DNA of 64,000 nucleotides from Xenorhabdus szentirmaii DSM 16338 (GTDB lineage Bacteria; Pseudomonadota; Gammaproteobacteria; Enterobacterales; Enterobacteriaceae): NCBI RefSeq assembly GCF_002632585.1, contig NZ_NIBV01000004.1, positions 45,449 to 109,448 of the forward strand, read 5' to 3'. Shown piece by piece: positions 34,057 to 42,845 of this stretch (position 1 is its first letter; each line of letters starts with the position of its first letter). The notes under the pieces were generated by a model. It saw only the letters and a program-made list of their open reading frames with translations, ran no database searches and was not told where the DNA came from. The position numbers and the translations under genes were made by a program.

Positions 34057-34387
34057 ACTAACCCCTAGCTTTAATTATAAAAAATTCAGTGAGATTTAAT
34101 TTTTTATGATCTTACATTGAAATGTAAATTTCAATGACGTTATAAATGATGTAAAAGAATTTCTTTTCATGATATTTCATTTTTTATTTGAACTTTATGT
34201 TTTTTTATTTCTATCTTTCTTTTATCTACATACAAAAGCTCACAACCGGGAATTATTTTTCTGAAAGGATTAGTCTTCTCGGTATTAATCGAATTGGTTG
34301 GATTAGAAACACTGGTAGAAATGTCCTACCAGTGGATTGTTGTTAACAAAACCGTGTCGCCTGAATCATTGAGTTTTTCGATGAGAT
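34057..34387. other. AT-rich gap upstream of toxin-like gene
   Basis: No gene seen. It contains a short inverted repeat (CATTGAAAT ... ATTTCAATG) near 34114-34134 that could be an operator or a terminator, and presumably the promoter of the leftward toxin-like gene. Confidence 0.4.
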
Positions 34388-35378
34388 TTATTGCGCTTTA
34401 GGTTCATAAATACTGCCGCCATCATCCCGCTCTAATAATGTCCAGCGTACCTGATGCACTTTGCCATTTTTGTCTGTCCATTCAGGCATGATTTGTTCCT
34501 GTTGCAACTGGGCATATTGCAGGCTGCCATCAATAAAGGCAGACCACCGTCCTGTGTGGGGGCAAGTTTCACCACTTACGCCTGTTATGCGCACAGGCTC
34601 ATCGACAGTGGATTTTTTCTGTTCCGGTATTGCTGGCGGCAGCTCAACATCAAAACGTCTTAACCACTGCGCGGTAGAAGCTGTATCAAAACGAATTTCG
34701 CCGGCGATAGAGCCATAATAAAGGTAAACCAATTGATTGAACGCAGGTCATGGCGATTATGTTTATTGGTATTTGAATTAGTAATATCAACACCTAAAAA
34801 TTCTTGGCCTATTTCATATTCAAGGTGTTGGTATCTTTCTCTCTCAAAACCCTGCTGTATACCCAACCCTGCCAAACCATGCATCGGATTTAATATTATG
34901 CAGAACTTATTTAATAAATCCTCAAGATAAATTCCCCCTTTTGCTTTTAATTTACTCAAAGGAAGATAAAATGAAAAATAACTGACACGGCCATGTATAT
35001 ATTCATACCAATCTGCGGGTGATCCCATTTCTATTTTATATTGACTAGCATAATGATAGCCTTCTTCCTCCCCCAGAAACAATCCATATTATCACTGTCA
35101 CCTTCCGTAATACGGTGACAATGTTGTTCCAGCGTGGTGTCATGGTAATATTCAGGTTTATTCGGGTCATGAAATCCCCAGCGCAATTTATCGCCAAACT
35201 CCCGGTGGTATAATGCAAAAGCGTCAGCCATCCGTTGCCGATTTTCGGGTAAGTACCCCTGATCCATATAAAAATAAGCAACTAGCCCGACCTGAAGCGC
35301 ATTATAGTTATCCGGATCATCCTCAGCACCGTAAGTAAATTCCCATTCTGCCTGCTTAAATTTTTCAAAGAAATCCAT
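34388..35378 (-). pseudogene. Decayed DUF3396-type T6SS immunity gene
   Basis: Three frames read as one ancestral gene. 35378 to about 35070 encodes the N-terminus (MDFFEKFKQAEWEF ... DNMDCFWG). A shift at the run of five G (plus-strand C at 35070-35074) leads into GEEEGYHYASQYKIEMGSP ... SINWFTF. The third frame, from about 34732, gives YGSIAGEIRFDTASTAQWL and the C-terminal SGETCPHTGRW. Compared with the intact 402-residue homologue at 50.8-52.0 kb, the stretch of about 130 residues between SIDWITLL and the TGETSALW region is missing. It is therefore frameshifted and internally deleted. Confidence 0.75.
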
Positions 35379-35420
35379 ATGCTGTTTACCTTTAAATTAA
35401 TCGGGCCAATAAATATAATC

Positions 35421-35870
35421 CTAGCTGGATTGTGACGGGTCATTTAAAAATTTCATGGTTTGGGCAAGGCCTTCATACTCCGGCGTCATTTTGTACGCTT
35501 CTGAATGGGTTTCGGCCACAGCATAAGTGCTCGCCGCACCACTACCTACCGCGATGCCAGTGCCGATTGTCCGCGCATACCGGATAGCCTGAGCGCCAAT
35601 ATAACCGATTAAAACGTCTGCTTCGGCGGCGGCTCCGGTTACTGCGGTTGCTGTTGTTGTTGCGGCGGTAGCAAGGGCGGCCCCGCTACCAGCGACAAAC
35701 AGAGGTGCGCCCAATACCGCCCCTAATTTTCCTCGGGCCTCTTCCAGTTCCCGCTCCTGTGCAATACGCAAGGCAGGGTATATGCAAATCCATTTAGCTT
35801 CCCGGTCACTATCATTGATTGGGAAGAAAACCCATGATGAGCAAGAGATATTGACGTCATTGCTCAGCAA
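35421..35870 (-). CDS. Ala/Gly-rich fragment, possible T6SS effector remnant
   Basis: 149 codons, with no good ribosome-binding site. The likely meaningful part begins near ALRIAQERELEEARGKLG and continues with two hydrophobic Ala/Gly/Thr-rich segments (APLFVAGSGAALATAATT, GTGIAVGSGAASTYAVAE). Such helices occur in the C-terminal halves of T6SS effectors, and the fragment sits directly upstream of the decayed immunity gene, where the effector gene would be. It may be the 3' end of a deleted effector gene. Weak evidence. Confidence 0.4.
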   Translation of the reverse strand: MLSNDVNISCSSWVFFPINDSDREAKWICIYPALRIAQERELEEARGKLGAVLGAPLFVAGSGAALATAATTTATAVTGAAAEADVLIGYIGAQAIRYARTIGTGIAVGSGAASTYAVAETHSEAYKMTPEYEGLAQTMKFLNDPSQSS

Positions 35871-36164
35871 ACAGCAGAGTGTGTTCGGATTGCATTACGT
35901 TAAAATAATTAATCGTAACAAATGACAGGTGGTGCTTTTTCAGAAAGAAAATGTACTCTTTTTATCCGGTTAAAACCATAAAAATATGGACTGAAGGAGA
36001 AAGGGGGAGGCGCGTCCACTCACCGTATGCATACGCCCGGGTATAGAAAAACCGATGTAGATACATCGGCTCCTCAATGCACAAATCCAACCCAAACAGG
36101 GTGTTTTCGCTGAATTATCGGATTAAGAATATCCGGAAAAAGGTATTTTGTTCTCGCAATAGAT

Positions 36165-36581
36165 TTAATCTTCGTGAATTTGCGTTTTCACATGATCCCA
36201 TTTTATGGAATCTATGGTGTTTTTAAAGTCTTCCATAGTAATTTTGAAGCCTTCAAAGGCTTTTTCGTATTTCCGTGTTTTTGTTGTCAGCGTAGCAATG
36301 AGTTCATTTTCGAATTCATAGTCATGGCAAAAATTCTTTTTGTACAGGAGTAAAACTTGCTCCGCGAAGACATCATCATCGATGTAGAAATAACAGGGTG
36401 GAACATCTAAAATCGCAGCAATCTTGCAGGCAACATCATATGGCGGGGATAAAACGCCTCTTTCATATCGACCTATTTTTAATTTTGCCTGATCTTTACT
36501 CGTTGCTCCCAATGCTTCACCAACCTCTCGCTGTGAGAGGTTTTTTGCTTTTCTTGCATCTATCAATCTTTGTGGGTTCAT
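36165..36581 (-). CDS. XRE-family regulator
   Basis: 138 residues. N-terminal helix-turn-helix RKAKNLSQREVGEALGATSKDQAKLKIGRYERG; the inserted residues between the recognition helices are slightly long. A helical C-terminal tail follows. No ribosome-binding site is evident, so the message may be leaderless or poorly translated. It stands alone in accessory island A; its targets are unknown. Confidence 0.75.
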   Translation of the reverse strand: MNPQRLIDARKAKNLSQREVGEALGATSKDQAKLKIGRYERGVLSPPYDVACKIAAILDVPPCYFYIDDDVFAEQVLLLYKKNFCHDYEFENELIATLTTKTRKYEKAFEGFKITMEDFKNTIDSIKWDHVKTQIHED

Positions 36582-36814
36582 ATATAAAAAATATTAACCT
36601 TATCTACAGTTGTATCTTGATTCTTTTTTACCATTGTTAGAGAATACGCAAAAGACATCTTATTTTGACTCCAGTATCAAATAAAGATGCCTAGTGGAGT
36701 GAAGGGTTTCCTACAACCCGATTATTCACCAGGGAATATTAAAAGTTACACAAATAATTATAACGAATGAAACTATTTTCATCTGACTATTTTTGTTAAA
36801 TCGCGAGGTTTATC

Positions 36815-37102
36815 TTGAAGAAGGAAAACACGTATTTTCAGGTCATTGATTTTTTAAGCACATTGAAGTGGCAATCTGAAAGTACTCAGGCGTTGTCCGG
36901 GCAAATTTATCAACGCATTTTATGCGCCAACAACCCGGTTTTTATCGGAATGTCTTGTCTCTTTGTCTTGTTAAAAGACTGGCTTGATGCCGGCCAGGCT
37001 TGTCCTTTGCAATCCAAATACAACAAGGTGGCTGAAGAGCTGATCCAATTGTTCTATTGCCCGGTCATGTTGCCGACAGACGTAAATGAAATAACCCATT
37101 GA
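36815..37102 (+). CDS. Unknown 95-residue protein
   Basis: TTG start at 36815 with GAGGT 5 nt before. A helical protein with several cysteines (YQRILCANNPVFIGMSCLFVLLKDW) and a moderately hydrophobic middle. No family recognised. It precedes an XRE regulator gene and may be a small host-specific factor carried by the island. Confidence 0.5.
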   Translation: MKKENTYFQVIDFLSTLKWQSESTQALSGQIYQRILCANNPVFIGMSCLFVLLKDWLDAGQACPLQSKYNKVAEELIQLFYCPVMLPTDVNEITH

Positions 37103-37188
37103 TAATCCGTTTTATTATTAAAACCGAGGGGTCATTACCCCTTATTTTCATAAGGCAGGAGAATTTTATTCTGGCACCCGCATTTTGT

Positions 37189-37217
37189 TGTCTATACTGC
37201 CTCTCTCAGTATAGACA
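37189..37217 (+). promoter_or_regulatory. Operator of the 37.25-kb XRE regulator
   Basis: Inverted repeat TGTCTATACTG-7-CAGTATAGACA, with arms 37189-37199 and 37207-37217, 34 bp upstream of the regulator start. Probably its autoregulatory site. Confidence 0.7.
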
Positions 37218-37250
37218 GCCATTTTTTAATGACCTCTGAGAGACACATTT

Positions 37251-37517
37251 ATGCATAAAATTATATCAAGAGCCATTGGTCAACGTATCCGAATGCGACG
37301 GGAAATATTGGGTTGGAATATGCAGACATTAGTCGAAAAAATGGGTCTGTCTCAGCAACAACTGTCCAGATACGAATCAGGTGATAGTCAAGTCACCGCG
37401 CGTAGACTATTTCATATTGCCGTCATATTAGACACCGATATTCATTGGTTTTTTGCGGATTGTAATCTCCATGTAGAAAAACATCGCCATGAAAACCATT
37501 GGGATCGTCATTCCTAG
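37251..37517 (+). CDS. XRE-family regulator
   Basis: 88 residues with a complete helix-turn-helix: RIRMRREILGWNMQTLVEKM then SQQQLSRYESGDSQV. The C-terminus is His-rich (HVEKHRHENHWDRH). A perfect inverted repeat lies 34 bp upstream and is its likely operator. It is followed by a broken gene and the IS fragment. Confidence 0.8.
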   Translation: MHKIISRAIGQRIRMRREILGWNMQTLVEKMGLSQQQLSRYESGDSQVTARRLFHIAVILDTDIHWFFADCNLHVEKHRHENHWDRHS

Positions 37518-37570
37518 CGTAAACGATAATGATACCACCTCTCATCAGCAGGCTTATGTATGCTCAATCG

Positions 37571-37958
37571 ATGAGTCAAGAGCAGCGTTTCTGAATATTT
37601 TTTTTCAAATAGCGACCAACAAAGGGGAGTTTTTGATGACAGTACCAGAAAATATCTTCAATCGGATATCGACCTGCGCATCACCAAGGTCAGGGCCTTA
37701 ATTTTAGACCGAACGCCAGCGGAAATCTGCCAGTTAGTAACTGATTCTGTTTCTGTCCGTGATTTAATGATGGCGCTGAACTATTTTAATGCTTTAAATC
37801 GGCAAAGAGACCGATCTGACGATAAAAATCTGCATTACGATTTTTCAAAATCCATTGAAAATCTCGAAATCGCGCTTTCGGTACTTGCCGATACACCTCA
37901 AGACGAAGCCCTAACAGAAACGGGTATTATCTTAAATCAGAACCACCCGCATAGCGGG
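37571..37958 (+). pseudogene. Broken gene cut by IS50-like element
   Basis: ATG AGT CAA at 37571 opens a frame MSQEQRF that stops after seven codons near the 8-T run. Another frame then reads EYFFSNSDQQRGVFDD and RKYLQSDIDLRITKVRALILD, then RDLMMALNYFNALNRQ, up to the IS end at 37958. One extra base separates the frames. The 3' end is replaced by the IS sequence. Helical and charged; family unknown. An alternative is that the 70-codon frame 37489-37701 is real, but it overlaps and looks less protein-like. Confidence 0.45.
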
Positions 37959-37977
37959 CTGTCTCTTGATCACAAGT
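37959..37977 (+). repeat. Terminal inverted repeat of IS50-like element
   Basis: CTGTCTCTTGATCACAAGT is a hybrid of the Tn5/IS50 inside end (CTGTCTCTTGATCAGATCT) and outside end (CTGACTCTTATACACAAGT). It sits at the transposase stop codon, as in IS50. Confidence 0.88.
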
Positions 37978-38640
37978 CTTGCTCGATAGACTGTGCCAGC
38001 TCATAACCTTCAAGGATGGCTTGTAATCTTAGCCATCCTTCCCACAACGTTTTGACTGAGGCTCTACCATTTTGCTTGCTATTTTTCCAACCGCCTAATT
38101 TGGCAAGGTGCTCGTAAGCCCATTTAGCCGTAGGTGGGATTTCAGGAAGCGCTATGTTTTCACTTTGAAGCCAAAGGAGTTTCCAAGCTTTTGGTGACAA
38201 TATTTTTTCACAGTGAATATCTTCATATTGTTCATTAGCAAATTTTAATTGGAATAGCCTGACCGCTAAAAAAGCATAAATTGTCGCTAATCTATCGAGA
38301 TTATTTTTGCTTTGAACTCTGAGTTTTTCTACATGAGTCCCTTCGCTTTTCCAGATTTTATGATATTCCTCGATTAGCCAACGTTTTTCGTAATAACCCA
38401 CGATTTTAAGGGCATCATCTTTATTATTGATTGGCTCATTCGTTAAGATATGCCAAATGAGCTTCTTATCCTCACTGCCTATTTCTGAGCAGCCTACATA
38501 GTAGAGAGGAATTGCACTCCCCTTTCTATTGGACGGGGTTTTCAATGTGACAGGCGCATATTTTATATCAAGCGTCACGGTTTTTGCTTTCCGTCCCCCT
38601 CTTTGAGCTAACCGTATTTGTCGTTGCCCGACACTCTTAA
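37959..38640 (-). mobile_element. 5'-truncated IS50/Tn5-like (IS4 family) element
   Basis: Contains the transposase C-terminal half (202 codons from 38578, with the frame open back to about 38640). Visible are RGGRKAKTVTLDIKYAPV, the catalytic Glu motif YEKRWLIEEYHKIWKSEG (Y-x2-R-x3-E-x6-K) and a C-terminal ending at 37970. The N-terminal DDE half and the other terminal repeat are absent. The upstream edge runs into a phage backbone gene, so the element was cut by a deletion or recombination that also set the right edge of island A. It is not active. Confidence 0.85.
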
Positions 38641-38994
38641 GCTCGGAGGCAAATTGATATAATTTATTTGAGGAGCCATTGGTCGATCCGGATAGTTTTC
38701 AATGGATGGATCGTAATGGTCGTAAAACATGATGCGACTGGCTTTATATTCCGTCAGCATCATTAATAAAGCGGGGCAAGCGACGTTATCCAAAGCATAT
38801 GTGCACTCTTTAAACATGCCAGCCCTCCCAAGGCGCTTTTCTTTCTTAGCCTTAACGATGTGCTGGCATAGTGTGTATGACTGTAGATTTCCGGTTGTGT
38901 CGCAGTGGATGCGAAAAGCATTGGTGGGGCATAACGATTTATCTACGCCTTCTGGCAAATTTGTAACACTTTCTTTTACTTTTAACTCGTACAT
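38608..38994 (-). CDS. Backbone gene with 3' end fused to IS sequence
   Basis: 128 codons beginning MYELKVKESVTNLPEGVDKS, with AAGG upstream and a dyad operator 16 bp further up, so the 5' part is native to the phage-plasmid. The last 10-15 codons overlap, in another frame, the transposase sequence, so the original C-terminus has probably been lost. It contains scattered cysteines (SLCPTNAFRIHC, YTLCQH). Function unknown; probably a truncated product. Confidence 0.55.
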   Translation of the reverse strand: MYELKVKESVTNLPEGVDKSLCPTNAFRIHCDTTGNLQSYTLCQHIVKAKKEKRLGRAGMFKECTYALDNVACPALLMMLTEYKASRIMFYDHYDPSIENYPDRPMAPQINYINLPPSLRVSGNDKYG

Positions 38995-39009
38995 AATTAT
39001 AGCCTTATG

Positions 39010-39029
39010 ATAGTTATGCGCTTACGTAT
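39010..39029. promoter_or_regulatory. 20-bp dyad operator, copy 13
   Basis: ATAGTTA, six bases, TACGTAT. It lies 16 bp upstream of the gene starting at 38994. Confidence 0.55.
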
Positions 39030-39083
39030 TTTATAAGCGCATAATATCGTAATGATAGAGGCGAAAAACTAATTTAAAACGGT

Positions 39084-39890
39084 TTAGAACATGCCAGCCA
39101 TGCCAGCCAATTTTGATCCACGTAACTGAATATCCGCAATAGAAGACGAGGCCGCTTTCAAGCCGTAGGAAATCGCTTGCTCTTTCATCATCCCCATCTC
39201 TGCAACAGCTTGAGAGGTAAGACGTGCAGAGCGATTGATTATATTGTCAGCGAAAGAGTTGGCGAGCTGAATTAAGTCTAAGCCAGAGTTCAACTGTGTC
39301 ATAATTTGCACCCCTTGATGATCCTTAATATGTCGCAATACATCACCTGATTCGCCTTTAACAGTATGATAATCAGGCATAGTTGCCGATACTTTATTGT
39401 TAAATAGCAATTCCAAAGAGGCAAAGCCTGAGTTTTCCGGTAGTTTATTTTCATGTAATACGGCGTGAAATTCCGCCATTGGCATGCCGATAAATTCTTC
39501 GTCGGATTGTTTTCTGTACTCACGGGTAAACGAATCAAAAACCTTCAGTGGTGGCTTAGAATCAAAATCAGAAGTAACGGCCACCAGCATATTGTCACAA
39601 AATCCAATCATGTAAGTGAGAGGCGTTCTGACCTTTAATTTGGCTGATTTCTTAATAAAATCAATCATATAAACTAAATCGAATAAGGAATCTGAATCGC
39701 GCAGACGGATGTGCTGAATCTCAAGACACACTTTATCAGGGCTGTAAAAAAACGTTTCTGACGTGAGGCGTTCAAATTCACGCTCCATTGTTTCGATACC
39801 AGTACTGATAATATCTGGTTGTTCGTCAGTCTCAACACCGTTGAATCCGTCAAGAGCCTTAATCTTTTCGATAAAAGTGGAATTATCCAT
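39084..39890 (-). CDS. Unknown 268-residue phage protein
   Basis: Start at 39890 (MDNSTFIEKIKAL) chosen for the GAGGTAAG upstream; the frame is open 14 codons further. It has alternating strands and helices in the first 180 residues (DLVYMIDFIKKSAKLKV, LTYMIGFCDNMLVAVTSDF). A C-terminal helical Ala/Ser/Met-rich stretch ends in ADIQLRGSKLAGMAGMF. No motif recognised. It follows the primase gene and has its own dyad operator 46 bp upstream. Confidence 0.7.
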   Translation of the reverse strand: MDNSTFIEKIKALDGFNGVETDEQPDIISTGIETMEREFERLTSETFFYSPDKVCLEIQHIRLRDSDSLFDLVYMIDFIKKSAKLKVRTPLTYMIGFCDNMLVAVTSDFDSKPPLKVFDSFTREYRKQSDEEFIGMPMAEFHAVLHENKLPENSGFASLELLFNNKVSATMPDYHTVKGESGDVLRHIKDHQGVQIMTQLNSGLDLIQLANSFADNIINRSARLTSQAVAEMGMMKEQAISYGLKAASSSIADIQLRGSKLAGMAGMF

Positions 39891-39935
39891 TTTGCTTCTT
39901 ACCTCTTTCATTTTTTTACTTATCTTATACATATA

Positions 39936-39955
39936 AGATGTAAGTTAATACCTAT
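39936..39955. promoter_or_regulatory. 20-bp dyad operator, copy 14
   Basis: AGATGTA, six bases, TACCTAT. It overlaps the last codon of the primase gene and is 46 bp upstream of the 268-residue gene. Confidence 0.5.
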
Positions 39956-41082
39956 TGTTGTGAGCAAATAGCGTTATGCCCTTTGATTAATAATTCCAAA
40001 GAAAGGCGTTGATTGAACGGTTTCGAGCGGTAATAGGCTTCAATAATCTCACTATCACTCGATCCGCCGGCATCTTGCCCCTCATTTCTGAACGCCGCAA
40101 TTTTGACGTTAAGACCGATTGATTGCAGTTTCTTGGCAGCTTTGATTGTGTTCTTAACAGCTTGTTTCTCTGAATCCCACAGCATCACAACGTTTTTTAA
40201 GCCAGTTTCTTTTAATGTGAGGAAGCTACCTAACTGATCTTGCCCTTCTTCTGCCAAATCACCAGAAAGGTGCATACCAAACGTACCTATAGGCTCAACA
40301 TGTTCTCTAAATGATTCTTCTTTGAATAAGGCGCGCTTAACTGCGAATACGTCAAAAACACCCTCTAACAGTACAACGGTAGATTTACCCATTGCGTTAT
40401 GTCCGTTATATAAAAAACGCCCGGAAGCTGGCAGAGTGGACGGGAACAGATATTTCTTCTCTGCTGTGTTGGTAACGTCACGCCCCTGAAACGTACAGAA
40501 GTTGCCGGCCAAATCATAAATAGGGATCAGAATCCGCATCGAAAAGTCTTGTGTTGTTATTCGTCCACTAAAATCGTGATATATGTGTGAACCGTTAACG
40601 ATGAATCGGAGGTCAAAGTATTTGACCAATTCAGGCGATATGTTCCTCTCAACGAGGTAATCAGGTATACGGCCATCTGGTAAGGGTAGAAGATAATGAG
40701 GTGGAAGATCGACCTTACGAGTCAAATCAATCTTACTTTCCAACCTCACTTCTTTCTCTTTCGGTCGCCAGCCCTGCTCTAATAACTGAGCATCGATGTA
40801 GTTTGTTAATTCACGCTTTTCTAACCCTGAATATCGTTGTAGAAACCGGTAGACGTTAAACTGATCATCAATAGGATGGCTACCAGCGAAACAGACACCA
40901 AGTTTTGTTTTCGGGTTAAAGTAGACTTTCCAATTATGACTACCACATGTAGGGCATTCTCTTAGGTTCAGCTCAAGACCCGTTTTTCCGGTGGTTCTGC
41001 GGTAAGTAATGCCTTCGAGATCAAAAAACTGCTCTATGTCGAACTCGATTAACTTCTCTTTTAGATCATTGTTTATTCGCAT
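39952..41082 (-). CDS. DNA primase (zinc finger and TOPRIM)
   Basis: 376 residues. N-terminal zinc-binding domain with Cys43, Cys46, Cys64 and His69 (CPTCGSHNW ... GVCFAGSH). A catalytic core follows, with the TOPRIM motifs VVLLEGVFDVFAVKRAL (acidic Glu) and NVVMLWDSEKQAVKN. It makes RNA primers for lagging-strand synthesis. It is encoded downstream of the DnaB-like helicase gene with about 110 bp between them. The zinc arrangement (third ligand Cys, fourth His) differs from the CHC2 of DnaG. Confidence 0.88.
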   Translation of the reverse strand: MRINNDLKEKLIEFDIEQFFDLEGITYRRTTGKTGLELNLRECPTCGSHNWKVYFNPKTKLGVCFAGSHPIDDQFNVYRFLQRYSGLEKRELTNYIDAQLLEQGWRPKEKEVRLESKIDLTRKVDLPPHYLLPLPDGRIPDYLVERNISPELVKYFDLRFIVNGSHIYHDFSGRITTQDFSMRILIPIYDLAGNFCTFQGRDVTNTAEKKYLFPSTLPASGRFLYNGHNAMGKSTVVLLEGVFDVFAVKRALFKEESFREHVEPIGTFGMHLSGDLAEEGQDQLGSFLTLKETGLKNVVMLWDSEKQAVKNTIKAAKKLQSIGLNVKIAAFRNEGQDAGGSSDSEIIEAYYRSKPFNQRLSLELLIKGHNAICSQQ

Positions 41083-41191
41083 AACTTACTATTTCTTTTG
41101 ACTTATATTAAATAGCAATAAAGTCACTGATGCTGAGTAGTATCACTGACAGTTTGTGTTTTTTATAGACTTTTTATGATCGGGAGTCAGA

Positions 41192-42544
41192 CTATATAAT
41201 ATCAATAATACGTTTAATAAATCGCATCTGATCGAGGTTCTGCTCTATACGAACGCTCACTTCACCTTTTTGGTTACGGGAACCAGCGATATACAATCGA
41301 GCCTCACCTTTGGCTTTTTCTTCTTCCGTTTTGTTGATCGTGATAATCAAGTCAGCGATACGCACTTTCTCAACGTTATCTGCCGCATGCATCATTGTGG
41401 CCACCTCGGACGAACCACCCTCACGGTTAGTCTGTGATGCCGTTATGCCTGCGACATTATATGTATCGAAAATAGCACGGGTATCGGTGTAGATGTTTTT
41501 CACATCCTCACGTACATCACCGCTTCGATAGTTAGGTTTCATCAGGTCAGCGTAGTCGATGATCAGCATATCGAGCGTTACACCGGTAGCGATAATGCCC
41601 TCAACCATACGAACAATATCGTTCGGCGCGACCGTACCTGGCGGACGCTGAATGACGAACATTTTGCCAACCTTACCGGTTGCCCCAAGTTCTTTAAGTT
41701 TTGCTGATACACGCTCTCGGCTATCGACCAGCTCGTCCATATCTGTTTCAGATAATCGGGCATCAAATCGATCGGCCACTATCTCCTTGTGAACTTCCAG
41801 AGACACGTAAAGCACGTTAAAACCCGCCAGTGCCGCGTTGACACCAAACTCACCCATACCCGTTGATTTACCGGACTTAGCAAACCCCATAAATAGGGTC
41901 ATTTCTTTACGACCCCATCCTTTGTGATAAAGCAAAGCATCGATTGCACGGTAACCGGTTGTGATACCTTGTGGCGGAGCTTCACCGCTAGCGCGTTTTT
42001 CACGAGCCTCAAATCGCGTAGCAGATTCAGAGAAATAGTCGTATACCTCGGTATTTCCCTGACCGCCAAGGTGCTTAACCTTATCCATGATTTGCATGGC
42101 TTTATCAAAATCACCTTTGTCTTTGAACTCAGCCGCCTTAATCATAGCGTTATCGAAAGCAACTGAACGAGCAAATAACGTTACCTGATCAACCATATAC
42201 TGGGAGTCGGTCAGCTTCACATCGTTGATTTTCGCAATAGCTGTTTTCACATCAGGCACGTATTCTGGCCTTATTGCCTTGGCCTTTACATCATTGGTAA
42301 TTAATGTAATTAAAGTCGGCATCGATGGCGGTTGCTTGTACATTTTGTAAAAGCGTCCGGCGGCCGAAACCAGAAACGACAGAGCCTTGTTGTCAAACTG
42401 TTTTGGCTCAACCAAGTCATGAGCCTGAGTTACAAAACGGTAATCACGGCAGTAATATGCGGCGAGCATCGTTTGGAAATTCTCGTCAAAGCGATCCGAT
42501 AATGAAGCGCTTGTGTGTTCCAATTCTAATTCTGATGAAGGCAT
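41192..42544 (-). CDS. DnaB-type replicative helicase
   Basis: 450 residues. The N-terminal helical domain is followed by a RecA-like motor with Walker A GFAKSGKST, VLYVSLEVHKEIVADR (motif 1a/H1a), Walker B LIIDYADLM and SQTNREGG (H3). It unwinds DNA ahead of the PolIII-like replicase and pairs with the primase. The start overlaps nothing but follows the Hfq-like gene by 11 bp. Confidence 0.93.
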   Translation of the reverse strand: MPSSELELEHTSASLSDRFDENFQTMLAAYYCRDYRFVTQAHDLVEPKQFDNKALSFLVSAAGRFYKMYKQPPSMPTLITLITNDVKAKAIRPEYVPDVKTAIAKINDVKLTDSQYMVDQVTLFARSVAFDNAMIKAAEFKDKGDFDKAMQIMDKVKHLGGQGNTEVYDYFSESATRFEAREKRASGEAPPQGITTGYRAIDALLYHKGWGRKEMTLFMGFAKSGKSTGMGEFGVNAALAGFNVLYVSLEVHKEIVADRFDARLSETDMDELVDSRERVSAKLKELGATGKVGKMFVIQRPPGTVAPNDIVRMVEGIIATGVTLDMLIIDYADLMKPNYRSGDVREDVKNIYTDTRAIFDTYNVAGITASQTNREGGSSEVATMMHAADNVEKVRIADLIITINKTEEEKAKGEARLYIAGSRNQKGEVSVRIEQNLDQMRFIKRIIDII

Positions 42545-42555
42545 TCAAATTTCCC

Positions 42556-42786
42556 TCAACAAGCGGAAGAATGAAGGTTTTGGACACTTTCAATAGATGA
42601 GTAGTTCACCGTTTTGAAAGTATTAAGATCGTTGTGACCGGCTTCATCAACCAGAACTGACAGATCATCAAACTTACGTACAAAGCCCGAAATTTTGTTA
42701 CCGCTATTTGTCACAATTTCAATCGGTACATTGTGGAATTTCAGCCACGAAAGGCGCGATTTAATAATTTCGTAATCGTGATTCAT
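42556..42786 (-). CDS. Hfq/LSm-like small protein
   Basis: 76 residues. After a short helix the sequence NVPIEIVTNSGNKISGFVRKFDDLSVLVDEAG follows the Hfq Sm1 pattern ([21 protein letters not shown]...), and FKTVNYSSIESV corresponds to the Sm2 strand (YKHAISTVVP). The key Sm1 Gly and Asp are in place; the YKH is replaced by FKTV. It is the first gene before dnaB in this unit. It may bind RNA like Hfq, or just share the barrel. Family resemblance judged by eye. Confidence 0.6.
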   Translation of the reverse strand: MNHDYEIIKSRLSWLKFHNVPIEIVTNSGNKISGFVRKFDDLSVLVDEAGHNDLNTFKTVNYSSIESVQNLHSSAC

Positions 42787-42845
42787 TTCTCTTTTTCCTT
42801 TAACATTAATCCATTATTGGATATTGTCATTTCCAAACAGGGCTT

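Noticed and set aside
35031..35378. Programmed frameshift in the DUF3396 gene at the G5 run
   Set aside because: A second break and a large internal deletion follow, so decay explains the data better than recoding.
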